Assembly (NCBI GenBank): GCA_035308165.1
Contig: DATGHC010000002.1
Span: 1-64,000 of the forward strand
Length of the DNA stretch: 64,000 nt
From: DASTCZ01 sp035308165
GTDB taxonomy: Bacteria > Acidobacteriota > Terriglobia > Acidiferrales > UBA7541
Reading direction: 5' to 3'
The notes under the pieces are model-generated. The model was given only the letters and a program-made list of their open reading frames with translations. It was not told where the DNA came from and did no database searches. Of the stretch, positions 21,329 through 29,707 are shown in pieces; the stretch's first letter is position 1, and each line of letters opens with the position of its first letter. The position numbers and the translations under genes were made by a program.

Positions 21329-21353
21329 TGTCATAAGCTGACAAAAGCTGACA
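21329..21353. promoter_or_regulatory. Candidate operator TGTCA-N5-TGACA-N5-TGACA
   Basis: In the intergenic space between two divergent genes, an inverted repeat TGTCA (21329-21333) / TGACA (21339-21343) is followed one helical turn later by a second TGACA (21349-21353); the half-site context AAGCTGACA is repeated exactly with a 10-nt period. Phased sites like this suit cooperative binding of a regulator. The adjacent HTH protein is the natural candidate; this is inference. Confidence 0.4.
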
Positions 21354-21416
21354 TCAGGCACGGAGTGGCCTGAAATCGTCCCCCGAGCGGTTCCATTACC
21401 CGCACGACTGGTGTGC

Positions 21417-22820
21417 ATGGCCGAAAACAATCCAGACCGGCTGGAATCCTGGAAAGAAATTGCGGAGTTCATAAACCGCGACAAGCGCACTGCTATGCGC
21501 TGGGTGAAGGAACTGGGGATGCCAGTGGGACGCTACCCGGGAGGGAAGAAAGGCCGCGTTTATGCGTCCCGCGCGGCGATCTCCGTGTGGAAGGAAGCGC
21601 TCCCAAACGTGGAGCCTCTGTCCGGCGCCAAACCAAGTGGCGTCACTCCTCCGGGGCAGGAAAAACCGAAGGGCGAAAGCGAGACTGCGCTTCCTGAGAA
21701 GAGATTCGCGCGAAAAAAGTGGGCCTGGGCGGGAGCGGCGGCAATCCTTACGGCGTTAATTCTGGGGCTCGTCCTTGTATCTTCGTCGCGCACGCTTCTT
21801 CGACCGAAACTTCCTTCTCAACTCAAATTCACCGAGAACGGATTCGACGTTTTCGATGAAGCTGGACACGAACTTTGGAGTCACAGCTACTCAAGTCGTT
21901 TGGACGCGACCATTTTCAGCCGCAGTCAACCCCTGAAGAATCTGGTAAGGATTGAAGACTTCCTTGGTGATGGAGACCGCGAAGTGCTTGTGGTGGCCCC
22001 CCAGAGAACCGGCCCGAACCCCAGCGACCTGTATAAAGTTTCAGTTGATTTCTTTTCCAGCCACGGAAAACTTCTCTGGTCCTACGTGCCACAAGAGATT
22101 TTCCAATTCGGAGACCACACGCTCAGTGGCCCATGGAGTATCTTTGATCTTTTTGTTCCGGATCAATCACCCCAAAAAACAATTTGGGTCGTTGCGGTTC
22201 ATTCGGTTTGGGGAAATTCATTTGTAGTCCAACTCGATCCCGCGACCGGCAGAGAAACAGTGCGATTCGTTAGTACCGGCGTCATTTACAGGGTGAACGA
22301 ATTGAAGACCCCGCGCGGGAATTTCCTGCTAGCGGTGGGTTTTAACAACGAATATAACTCCGGAAGTCTAGCGATTATGGACGAAAACAAGCCGTTTGCC
22401 GCTTCTCCGCAAACAACCGGGACGCGGCATTTTTGTGTGAGTTGCCAGGCAGGCGCTCCTGACTACTATTTCGTCTTTCCAGGAACTGAGATTAATCGAT
22501 TGGAGAAAGAGCCGGAGGATTCCGTTCGAGCCGTGATTGTTACCGAACAGGGAATCGAAGTCTTCAAGGATGAACGCGAACCGATCCATGGAGGAGGCGC
22601 GACAATTTATTCCTTCCGCACACAGCCTTCGATTGAGCCTGTTTCCCTTCGATACGACACCCCCTACGACATGCTTCACCGGGAACTGAGCGCGCAGGGG
22701 AAATTGAGTCATTCGCTGGAGAATTGCCCCGAACGGCTTCACCCCAAACCCGTCCGCATGTGGACACCGGTCGGAGGTTGGACTGAAATCCAATTGAAAC
22801 CGATGAAGGCCAGCGATTAG
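21417..22820 (+). CDS. One-component transmembrane regulator: HTH, membrane helix, FG-GAP-like sensor
   Basis: 467-aa protein. Residues 1-60 form a helix-turn-helix of the kind SWKEIAEFINRDKRTAMRWV, with a wing-like KKGRVYASRAAISVWKE. A Pro/Lys-rich linker leads to one membrane helix near residues 100-120 (KWAWAGAAAILTALILGLVL). The extracytoplasmic part (about 345 aa) has strand repeats including IEDFLGDGDREVLVV, typical of FG-GAP/VCBS blades. Such proteins probably sense a ligand outside and bind DNA inside, like ToxR/CadC in principle. ATG 21417 is preferred over GTG 21411. It is divergent from a secreted-protein gene. Confidence 0.75.
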   Translation: MAENNPDRLESWKEIAEFINRDKRTAMRWVKELGMPVGRYPGGKKGRVYASRAAISVWKEALPNVEPLSGAKPSGVTPPGQEKPKGESETALPEKRFARKKWAWAGAAAILTALILGLVLVSSSRTLLRPKLPSQLKFTENGFDVFDEAGHELWSHSYSSRLDATIFSRSQPLKNLVRIEDFLGDGDREVLVVAPQRTGPNPSDLYKVSVDFFSSHGKLLWSYVPQEIFQFGDHTLSGPWSIFDLFVPDQSPQKTIWVVAVHSVWGNSFVVQLDPATGRETVRFVSTGVIYRVNELKTPRGNFLLAVGFNNEYNSGSLAIMDENKPFAASPQTTGTRHFCVSCQAGAPDYYFVFPGTEINRLEKEPEDSVRAVIVTEQGIEVFKDEREPIHGGGATIYSFRTQPSIEPVSLRYDTPYDMLHRELSAQGKLSHSLENCPERLHPKPVRMWTPVGGWTEIQLKPMKASD

Positions 22821-23115
22821 GGAAACCCGTCGCTACGTATATAGTATTTACCTGCTAGGAATCTCGTCTTGGTTCGCAGGCATTCGAACAAAACCTCGTA
22901 GCGGAATCCTCCGTCCCCAAAATATTTTTGATTTTTCTCATTTTCTTCTTGACGGCCTCTATAACTCATTGGTAATATCCACCCCAGACTTCGACGGGCG
23001 TTTCCCGCCAGGCCGAGCGCCGCTGTCCTCAGGATGTCCGAAACCATTCGAATTGCCAGGAAATACTGCAATTCCGGATCAATATCAAAAGGAAAGACTT
23101 TAAGTCCATCAGATG

Positions 23116-23307
23116 CCGCAGATACGAGGTGTTCCGCAACCCCCTTAGAATCAGTGCACACGATAACCAACTAGATAACAGACAACTCCTTTAGAATCCG
23201 CACTTACGAAAGGCCGCGAATCCTTTTGAAAACAAACACTTTTAAGTCCCGCAGTTGCCATACATACGACGATCGCGTCCCTAACCCCTGTATTAGCCAT
23301 ACATACG
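23116..23307 (-). repeat. Degenerate direct repeats, core CGTATGTATGG, 36-60 nt apart
   Basis: On the minus strand the core appears as CGTATGTATGG (from 23307), CGTATGTATGG (23268), CGTAAGTGCGG (23208), CGTGTGCACTG (23162) and CGTATCTGCGG (23126). After most cores comes a G-rich part such as CTAAAGGAGTT or CTAAGGGGGTT. Spacing of 39, 60, 46 and 36 nt is too irregular for a CRISPR array. The copies look like a decayed tandem array. Confidence 0.5.
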
Positions 23308-23402
23308 AAAAACAGGGGGGTGGGGGGTAGTCCTGCTGGGTACAGACCGGGCGCGTCCCTGACAGCTAGTGCCGAATCGTGAAGCGACGCCGCGCCAGCG
23401 AC

Positions 23403-23550
23403 GTCATTTCGAGGAGTCCCGCTTTGCGGGACGACGAGAAATCTCGAAGTTGCCTGGGATTGGTTGAAGGCTGGAAGGAGTGACGTACAGGCATAAAGTC
23501 TACTTCGAGATTCCTCCTCGTTCCGTGTTACGGAACTCGTTCGGAATGAC
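23403..23550. repeat. Compound inverted repeat of two related stem-loop units
   Basis: The left unit runs from GTCATTTCGAGGA through hairpin GTCCCGC-TTT-GCGGGAC (23416-23432) to AATCTCGAAG (23441-23450). The right unit is the same sequence type inverted: CTTCGAGATT, CCTCCTC, hairpin GTTCCGT-GTT-ACGGAAC (23520-23536) and CGGAATGAC. The two units lie head to head around an about 50-nt centre. This organisation matches REP/BIME-like elements scattered between genes. Confidence 0.6.
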
Positions 23551-23750
23551 GACGAAACCCGGGGAAGCAGCTCGTTCCCTTCGGCTGCGCTCCCTTCGGC
23601 CTCGGTCAGGGCGGGCAGGGCAGGCTGCATGAGGCCGAAAGAAAACTGCGTGACGACAGAAGCCCGGAAAGGAGGTTTGAACGCGCGACACACTTGCTGT
23701 ATATTCCGCTCGAAGGATGTCTCCCTCGAAGCGTCCATGAAAGGCCGTAG

Positions 23751-25055
23751 ATGATCCTCCGCCCGGGCCAGCGTGTCTTCACCGTTTCCTCACAACTGCC
23801 CATCACCATCGGGAACACCATTGGAGACGGCGGCCAGGGCGAGGTTTACCTGGGGGATTTGTCGGGCCAGCAGGTCGCAGTGAAGTGGTATTTCCCCTAC
23901 TATCCGCATCAGGAGGAGGTTCGCCAGCGCCTGCAGTACCTGATCACCAACGGCGCGCCCTCCGACCGGTTCCTGTGGCCCTTCGCGCTGCTGAACAGCC
24001 CAAACGTGCCAAGCTTCGGCTACGCGATGCAGTTGGTCGAGCCGTCATTCACGACCCTGCCCGAACTTTGGAGCCGGGAGCCGCGACCGCCGCTGCGCGT
24101 GCTGGCCACCGTGGGGATGAACCTGGCGCACAGCTTCCTGCAGGTTCACGCCAAAGGGCTGTGCTACCGCGACATCAGCGACCGCAACATTTTCTATGAT
24201 CCGCGCACCGGCGAAATTCGCATCGCGGACAACGATAACGTGGGAGTAAAGGACAAGCCCGGCGAAGTGGCCGGCACCTGGGAATACATGGCACCGGAGG
24301 TGGCCCGCGGAGAGACGCCGCCCAACCGCGCCACGGATTTGCACTCGCTGGCCGTGGTGCTTTTCCAGATTTTCATGGTGCAGCATCCGCTCTCGGGGAA
24401 AAAAGAGCTGGTCATTCCCCCGCACCTGAGCCAGGAAAACCGGATCCGCTTTTACGGCAAGGAGCCGGTTTTTATTTTCGATCCGGTGGACCGCTCCAAC
24501 GAGCCGGTCCCCGGAGACGATATCGCGCTGCATTATTGGCCGATCTATCCGCAGTTTTTGCGGAATCTTTTCACGCGGGCGTTTACCACCGGACTGCACG
24601 ACCCGGTGAATGGGCGTGTGGCCGAGGGGGAATGGCGCCAGGCGTTCTCGCGCATGCGGGATTGCATTTTTCATTGCCCGCAATGCGGTGAGGAAAATTT
24701 ATTTGATGAGGACGCCACGCGCGCGGCCAACGGCGCGATGCAGCCCTGCCGCCAGTGTGGAACGGCCCCGCCGATTCCGCCGCACCTGAAAATTGGCGCG
24801 AACCGGGTGATGCTGAACCGCGACACGCAGCTGTATCCGCACCACGTGGATAATCACAGGCTCTACGATTTTTCGCGTCCGGTGGCGGCGGTGAGCGCGT
24901 GGAATCCTCCGGCGCTGCAAAATCTTTCCGCACAGAAGTGGACGGTGCGCGCGGCGGAAGGGGCCACGTCCGAAGTTCCGCAGGGCAGCACCATTCCGCT
25001 GGCCGACCGCAGCACAATTTATTTTGGAACCTCCGAGGGCGCGGTGAGGCTATAA
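23751..25055 (+). CDS. Atypical Ser/Thr protein kinase with zinc ribbon and beta-rich tail (TerY-P-type)
   Basis: 434-aa cytoplasmic kinase. The Gly loop is GDGGQGEVY (25-33), the ATP lysine is K45 in VAVKWY, the catalytic loop is YRDISDRN with D141 (HRD altered to YRD), and the metal motif is DND at 160-162 in place of DFG, followed by GTWEYMAPEV. A four-Cys zinc ribbon (C309, C312, C333, C336) and a beta-rich domain (about 342-434: LQNLSAQKW, EVPQGSTIPL, IYFG) follow. YRD/DND kinases with a zinc ribbon are known next to TerY-like vWA and PP2C genes. Here those genes lie 12 kb away. AAAGG precedes ATG 23751. Confidence 0.85.
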   Translation: MILRPGQRVFTVSSQLPITIGNTIGDGGQGEVYLGDLSGQQVAVKWYFPYYPHQEEVRQRLQYLITNGAPSDRFLWPFALLNSPNVPSFGYAMQLVEPSFTTLPELWSREPRPPLRVLATVGMNLAHSFLQVHAKGLCYRDISDRNIFYDPRTGEIRIADNDNVGVKDKPGEVAGTWEYMAPEVARGETPPNRATDLHSLAVVLFQIFMVQHPLSGKKELVIPPHLSQENRIRFYGKEPVFIFDPVDRSNEPVPGDDIALHYWPIYPQFLRNLFTRAFTTGLHDPVNGRVAEGEWRQAFSRMRDCIFHCPQCGEENLFDEDATRAANGAMQPCRQCGTAPPIPPHLKIGANRVMLNRDTQLYPHHVDNHRLYDFSRPVAAVSAWNPPALQNLSAQKWTVRAAEGATSEVPQGSTIPLADRSTIYFGTSEGAVRL

Positions 25056-25131
25056 TCCGCTTCGCCGGAACTGCTGTGCCATCCGCGAACGGGCGCCGAA
25101 ACCGGCGCCGGCAGAATCTCCGGCAAGCCCC

Positions 25132-26337
25132 ATGAACGACCGCGCCAAACAAAAACTGGTTCAGTTGCTGGATGAAGAGACGCTCGGCGTTCTGGATGAG
25201 CCCGAGCGGTTGGAAGGATTGCTGCGCGATTACTGCGGAGATTGCCGCAAGGAGATTTCCGCGCTGATCGCGGCACTGCAGGAAGATGTGCCCGCGGATT
25301 TAGCGCGTGGGAGCGGCGAGCCCTATCCGATATTGACCGCCCGGCTTGCGGGCAAGCTCCACGATGAACGCAACATCGTGCCGGACGCGGCGCAGTGGGC
25401 CGTGGAATCGTGGGCCTTTGCGCTGGAGATTGCTCCGGGGAGCAAGCGCAACCGCGGTGCGGGCGGTCCGCAGGCAGGATTTCAAGGCGCGCAACAAGGC
25501 TTCATGGGTGCGGGCGGATTCTCGGGAGCAGCCGGCCCGGGAATGGAGGGCGCAGGCGAGTGGAAAATGCCACCGCCGGTTGACACCAATCTGCAGAAGA
25601 CGCCCGTGCAGGATTTTCAGGGCGGGTGGCAGCATACGCCGCCAGGACCGGCACCACCGGGCCCGCCGCCCGGTCCAGGAAAAACTCCAATCCAACCGTG
25701 GCCGGCACAGGGGGAACCTTGGAAAACCCCGGGGATGGATCTGCAACCGTGGGTGCCTGCAAATACTGCCGCACCGCCGGCGCACAATTCATTTCTGGCC
25801 TTCGTGTGTTGCCTCGGCGTGACCATTCTGATTGCCTATCTGATTCCAGTGTACGGAACGCTGGGAGGGCTGCTGCAAATCGTGCTGGTGATTACCGCGA
25901 TGGCCAGCGGGATCGAATTGCTGCTGGCTATGGTGCGAATGATGCTGAAGCGGCCGCAGCCGCCGGCGTTTGTGATTTCATCGTGGTCATTTTGGATGAC
26001 GCTGTTTGGCGTGGAACACGCGGTATTAAGAATATTTCCGGCAAAGAAAAAATCGGCGCCACAGATGGGCGCGCCAATGGCTTATCCAAATCCCGGATTG
26101 CCGCCGATTGCACAAAGTTTCGGCCAGCCGATTGGGCAAACACCGGTATCTCCGCAAATTCCGGTTCCCAATCAAACACCGATTCCACAACCATCACCCG
26201 TTGGAGTGCCGCCGGCCATCGACGGCGTGTTTTGCGTGATGTGCGGGAAGACCAACGTCAAGGGCGCAAGTTCCTGCGTGAATTGCGGGGAGAAACTCTA
26301 CTATCCTGAAGCCCACCAGGGCGCCGGGCCTAACTGA
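25132..26337 (+). CDS. Membrane protein with N-terminal helical domain and C-terminal zinc ribbon
   Basis: 401-aa protein following the kinase by 76 nt. Residues 1-105 are a helical domain (LVQLLDEETLGVLDEPERLE; EISALIAALQ; AAQWAVESWAFALEI) also found in the 46-kb protein of this window and, from memory, widespread in bacteria without a settled name. A long Pro/Gly/Gln-rich linker follows, then two membrane helices (about 220-265), another Pro-rich stretch, and a terminal zinc ribbon CVMCGKTNVKGASSCVNCG. The context suggests a membrane partner or substrate of the kinase. Function is not established. Confidence 0.75.
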   Translation: MNDRAKQKLVQLLDEETLGVLDEPERLEGLLRDYCGDCRKEISALIAALQEDVPADLARGSGEPYPILTARLAGKLHDERNIVPDAAQWAVESWAFALEIAPGSKRNRGAGGPQAGFQGAQQGFMGAGGFSGAAGPGMEGAGEWKMPPPVDTNLQKTPVQDFQGGWQHTPPGPAPPGPPPGPGKTPIQPWPAQGEPWKTPGMDLQPWVPANTAAPPAHNSFLAFVCCLGVTILIAYLIPVYGTLGGLLQIVLVITAMASGIELLLAMVRMMLKRPQPPAFVISSWSFWMTLFGVEHAVLRIFPAKKKSAPQMGAPMAYPNPGLPPIAQSFGQPIGQTPVSPQIPVPNQTPIPQPSPVGVPPAIDGVFCVMCGKTNVKGASSCVNCGEKLYYPEAHQGAGPN

Positions 26338-26425
26338 ATCCGAATATTCTGCCTACTCCAGAAAATCAAATTACATCAGTCAAGGCGATCAACAGACCGC
26401 GTAAGTATTTAAGCTCTGCAAAAAT

Positions 26426-26854
26426 CTAGTGCCCCAAGCCAGGAGGACTAGTGGTGATGGGCAAACCCGGCAAGTAGCGTTTGCGCATCTCCGCCATGGT
26501 CATCATACCCTTGCGGACGTGAGTGGCTGTGAGCACACCGCCTGCCTGGGTGGTGAAGCTGGCGAAAATTGTGTCGCCGGTGCGATAGTCAGAGAGCTTG
26601 AGCGGCTTGCCGTTTTCGTCGGCAAATTGAGTTTTGTCGTTCACAAGCAGCGTGGCGGTGATCTGCGTAGGGCGAAGGACGATCAGCGCACTGTGAGCCT
26701 TGTCAACCGAAGAAACCATGAAATATTCCTCAGAAGCGGAGGGGCCGACGTGGCTTGCGGCCACAGTCTTTTTTTGGGCGTGCACCGCTCCTACCGCGAA
26801 GAGAGTCATGGCGGCGATCGCGCCGAGCAAAGAAAGTTTCGTGAATTTATTCAT
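26426..26854 (-). CDS. Small secreted protein translationally coupled to the MacB-type permease
   Basis: 142-aa protein with a signal peptide (LSLLGAIAAMTLFAVGAVHA, cleavage after VHA). The mature part has a beta-domain pattern with ATLLVNDKTQFADENGKPLK and DYRTGDTIFASF, similar to small periplasmic metal- or additive-binding domains of unknown role. ATG 26854 lies inside the last codons of the permease gene (8-nt overlap), with GAGG 9 nt upstream, so it is translated with it. The longer frame up to 26911 would be within the permease gene and is not preferred. Confidence 0.75.
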   Translation of the reverse strand: MNKFTKLSLLGAIAAMTLFAVGAVHAQKKTVAASHVGPSASEEYFMVSSVDKAHSALIVLRPTQITATLLVNDKTQFADENGKPLKLSDYRTGDTIFASFTTQAGGVLTATHVRKGMMTMAEMRKRYLPGLPITTSPPGLGH

Positions 26855-28064
26855 AACGTAGAGCCTCAATGGGATCGAGTGACGCGGCTTTTGCCGCGGG
26901 ATAGTAACCAAAGATAATGCCGACCAGAGCCGAGAAAATCACGGAGACAAAAATGGACGAGGCCGGGATCAATGTAGGCCATTTCAGCATGGCGGAGACA
27001 GCGTTGGAGGCGAAGAATCCGAACACGACGCCAATGGCGCCGCCGACCATGCTGAGAACGACGGCCTCGCTTAAGAATTGGCGCTGGACGTCGCTTTCCG
27101 TGGCGCCCACAGCCATGCGAACGCCGATCTCGCGGGTGCGCTCAGTAACAGAGACGAGCATGATGTTCATGATGCCGATGCCGCCGACTACCAGAGATAC
27201 GGAAGCGATGCAAGCGAGCAGCAATTCCATAACGCCGAGGGTTTGCGCGCGCGCCTGAGCGATGTCCGTGGGGGAGCGAATGATAAAATCGTCCGGTTCG
27301 GAAGAGCGGAGGTGGTGGCGTTGGCGGAGAAGCGCGGCGATCTGGGTCTGCGCCGCGTCCATATCCGCCTGCGATGTGGCCGATGCGTTGATGTTTTGCA
27401 ACCAGGAGACACCTGCAAGCTTTTTCATCACCGTGGTGTAGGGCAGGATCATGGTGTCGTCCTGATCTTGACCATAGGGCGACTGACCCTTGGCGACCAG
27501 TTCACCAATCACACGGAAGGGCAGACTCGAAACGCGGATGGTTTGACCGACGGGATTGGCGTCGCCGAATAGGTTTTGAGCAACCGTTTGTCCGATGATG
27601 GCGACGTCGGACGCATTCTGCACATCCTGATCACTGAATGCGGCGCCGCGTGAAACCGGCCAATGGCGGATGAGCAAATAATCCGGTGAAGCTCCCTGGA
27701 CGCGAGTGAACCAATTCTGGTTGCCGAAAACAATCTGTACGCCAGACGAGACTCCGGGAGAAACGCGGCTGACGGTTGAGACTTGATCTTGAATCGCAAG
27801 AGCGTCAGCGACGACCAGAGTTTTCGTGGCATTACTTCCAAGGTGAACTCCACCCTGGTTGACACTGCCGGCGTTGACGGTGATCAGGTTTTCGCCCAAG
27901 CTCTGGATTTGTTCCTGCACTTGCTGGGAGGCGCCTTCGCCGATGGCAACGGTGCAAATGACCGCGCCGACGCCAATGATGATGCCAAGCATGGTCAAGA
28001 GAGTGCGCATCTTATTCCGCGCGAGGGCCCGAAAGGCGACTCGTAAAACTTCGCTATATCTCAA
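26847..28064 (-). CDS. MacB/FtsX-type ABC permease lacking an ATPase domain
   Basis: 405-aa inner-membrane permease. It has the N-terminal helix with LARNKMRTLLTMLGIIIGVG, a large periplasmic domain, and three C-terminal helices with the FtsX motif SVTERTREIGVRMAVGATES, ending DPIEALRYE. These match the permease half of MacB, which with MacA exports macrolides, peptides or lipoproteins. The ATPase domain present in E. coli MacB is missing and no separate ATPase gene is adjacent. Start is TTG 28064, overlapping the adaptor's stop by 4 nt (TTGA). Confidence 0.88.
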   Translation of the reverse strand: MRYSEVLRVAFRALARNKMRTLLTMLGIIIGVGAVICTVAIGEGASQQVQEQIQSLGENLITVNAGSVNQGGVHLGSNATKTLVVADALAIQDQVSTVSRVSPGVSSGVQIVFGNQNWFTRVQGASPDYLLIRHWPVSRGAAFSDQDVQNASDVAIIGQTVAQNLFGDANPVGQTIRVSSLPFRVIGELVAKGQSPYGQDQDDTMILPYTTVMKKLAGVSWLQNINASATSQADMDAAQTQIAALLRQRHHLRSSEPDDFIIRSPTDIAQARAQTLGVMELLLACIASVSLVVGGIGIMNIMLVSVTERTREIGVRMAVGATESDVQRQFLSEAVVLSMVGGAIGVVFGFFASNAVSAMLKWPTLIPASSIFVSVIFSALVGIIFGYYPAAKAASLDPIEALRYE

Positions 28065-29470
28065 CGGCCACCTCCCCGCCCGCCACCACCGCCACCGCCG
28101 GGACCACCTCGTCCGCCTGGTTGCAGCGGATTCGCACCTGCCGTAGCTGCCTTGCCGCCATCCTGGAAGGTAATTAATTGATCGCCTTCTTTGAGGTCAC
28201 CTGTAATCATCTGAGTGTTGACGTAATCCGTGATCCCCGTTTTAACAGCCAAAGGTTTCAGCTTGCCGTCCGGAGTCCTGGTCCAAACAACTTGCATGCC
28301 ACCCAAATGGGAGGTGTAGGCGGGGCGGGGAATCTTATTGTCCTGATAAAAGGTCCGGAGTTCTGCAAAGGGCATATCCGGGACATAGGAGAGCGCTGCA
28401 TTGGGAATCATAACTACGTTTTCCGCCTGGCCAGTGGGAATGGTTACGTAAGCGGTTTCGCCGGGAAGCAGTTTTTCGTCAGGATTGTCGAAATCAATAA
28501 TGGTGGAATAAGTGACGACGTTTTGCACGGTCGTGGCGTTCAGGCGGACGGTGCTGACGCGGCCATGGAATTGTTCGGCGGGAAACGCATCCACTTGAAA
28601 GGTGACTTCCGCGCCGACGTGAATGTTACCGGTGTCAGATTCATCGGTGGCAGCGTAAAGCTGCATGCGCTTGAGGTCTTGCGCGATGGTGAAGACGTTG
28701 GGAGCCTGGAGAGACGCGGCGACGGATTGCCCAACGGTGATGCTGCGCTGGACGACGATACCGTCAATGGGCGATGTAATTGTGGAGTAGTTCAAGTTGG
28801 TAATGGCGTTATCGAGATTGCCCTGAGCCGACTCCACCTGCGCTTTGGCCTGTTCCGCCTGAGCTTTGGCCTGATTGAGCTGAGCCCTGGCCTGATTGAG
28901 TTGTGCCTGGCCCGCGGCGACGGAGGCATCCGCCTGGGCAGTGGAGGAGGTGGCCAGGTCGTCCTGATCTCTGGTGGAAATGCCCGCAAGGGCGAGATCG
29001 TGCACGCGCTTGGCATCGACTCGCGCGTAATCAGCCGCAGCCTTCAGTTTGTTGACATTCGCAATGTCGGAATCGATGTTGGCCTGGAGCGAGACGATGT
29101 TGGCTTCGGCATTTTTCTCGTTGGCGATTTGGTTATCGTAGTTGCCTTTCGCCGTAGTGTAGGCCGCCTCGTAGGGGGCTGGATCCAGCTGTGCCAATAC
29201 CTGGCCGGCATGGACGCGCGTGTTGAAATCAGCAAACACATACAGAACCGTGCCGGAAATAAACGAGCCAACCGGGACCGTGGTGAGCGGGTTGACCGTT
29301 CCAGTGGCCTGGACGACCGCGGTGATCGAGCCGCGACGGACGTTTGCCATGGTGTACTTAATCTCAGGCGTGCGGCCTCTGTAATAGTAGTAGCTCGGCC
29401 CGCCGATGATGATCACGAGGGCTAGAGAGGCAGCGATGCGATGGTTGGAAATAAAGTTGGGTAGTTTCAT
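28061..29470 (-). CDS. MacA/HlyD-type periplasmic adaptor protein
   Basis: 469-aa membrane-fusion protein. An N-terminal helix anchors it (residues about 10-28), followed by the lipoyl half-motif VVQATGTVNPLTTVPVGSFI, a long coiled coil (about 110-215, very Ala/Gln rich with repeats of the type QLNQARAQLNQAKAQ), the second lipoyl half with ITSPIDGIVVQRSI, and a beta-barrel. The C-terminus is unusual: a Gly/Arg-rich tail (GGPGGGGGGGRGGGR). It would link the inner-membrane permease to an outer-membrane TolC-like channel. No TolC-like gene is in the window. Confidence 0.9.
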   Translation of the reverse strand: MKLPNFISNHRIAASLALVIIIGGPSYYYYRGRTPEIKYTMANVRRGSITAVVQATGTVNPLTTVPVGSFISGTVLYVFADFNTRVHAGQVLAQLDPAPYEAAYTTAKGNYDNQIANEKNAEANIVSLQANIDSDIANVNKLKAAADYARVDAKRVHDLALAGISTRDQDDLATSSTAQADASVAAGQAQLNQARAQLNQAKAQAEQAKAQVESAQGNLDNAITNLNYSTITSPIDGIVVQRSITVGQSVAASLQAPNVFTIAQDLKRMQLYAATDESDTGNIHVGAEVTFQVDAFPAEQFHGRVSTVRLNATTVQNVVTYSTIIDFDNPDEKLLPGETAYVTIPTGQAENVVMIPNAALSYVPDMPFAELRTFYQDNKIPRPAYTSHLGGMQVVWTRTPDGKLKPLAVKTGITDYVNTQMITGDLKEGDQLITFQDGGKAATAGANPLQPGGRGGPGGGGGGGRGGGR

Positions 29471-29707
29471 TGGCAGTGTACCTTATCCTGGTATTGCGAC
29501 GTATCCGCGCGTTGCCCGGTTTCCTATTCAGGAAGGCGCTCTCCGACACGGGCGGGGGCACTGAAGTCGCGTGCAAATCCCGCTGCCATTATGACGTATC
29601 CGGGAGTTGAGCGGTTACTTTTGATGTGAAAGACCGGAGGAGGCGAGGAGAGACACCGAGGACAGACGTAGAGCCGCCTTTTTTCTACAAATCTCAGAAG
29701 AAATAGC

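Larger units (their letters stand above)
22821..23750. other. Noncoding 0.9-kb stretch rich in repeats
   Basis: No convincing gene. Two frames on the minus strand (22817-23170 and 23151-23738) are open, but their content follows the repeats below and has no domain, ribosome site or normal composition. The stretch holds degenerate direct repeats (23116-23307), a G-run (GGGGGG near 23315) and a compound inverted repeat (23403-23550). It separates the HTH regulator from the kinase gene. Confidence 0.55.

Noticed and set aside
23116..23307. Possible CRISPR array
   Set aside because: The repeat core is short and variable, spacing is irregular (36-60 nt), and no cas genes are present.
22817..23738. 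Two overlapping minus-strand frames (117 and 195 codons) as genes
   Set aside because: They run through the degenerate repeats and stem-loops, have no ribosome site and show no domain.
28178..29425. Long antisense open frame (about 415 codons) opposite the MacA-type gene
   Set aside because: The minus-strand protein has clear domains; the antisense frame has none and reflects the GC-rich codon pattern.
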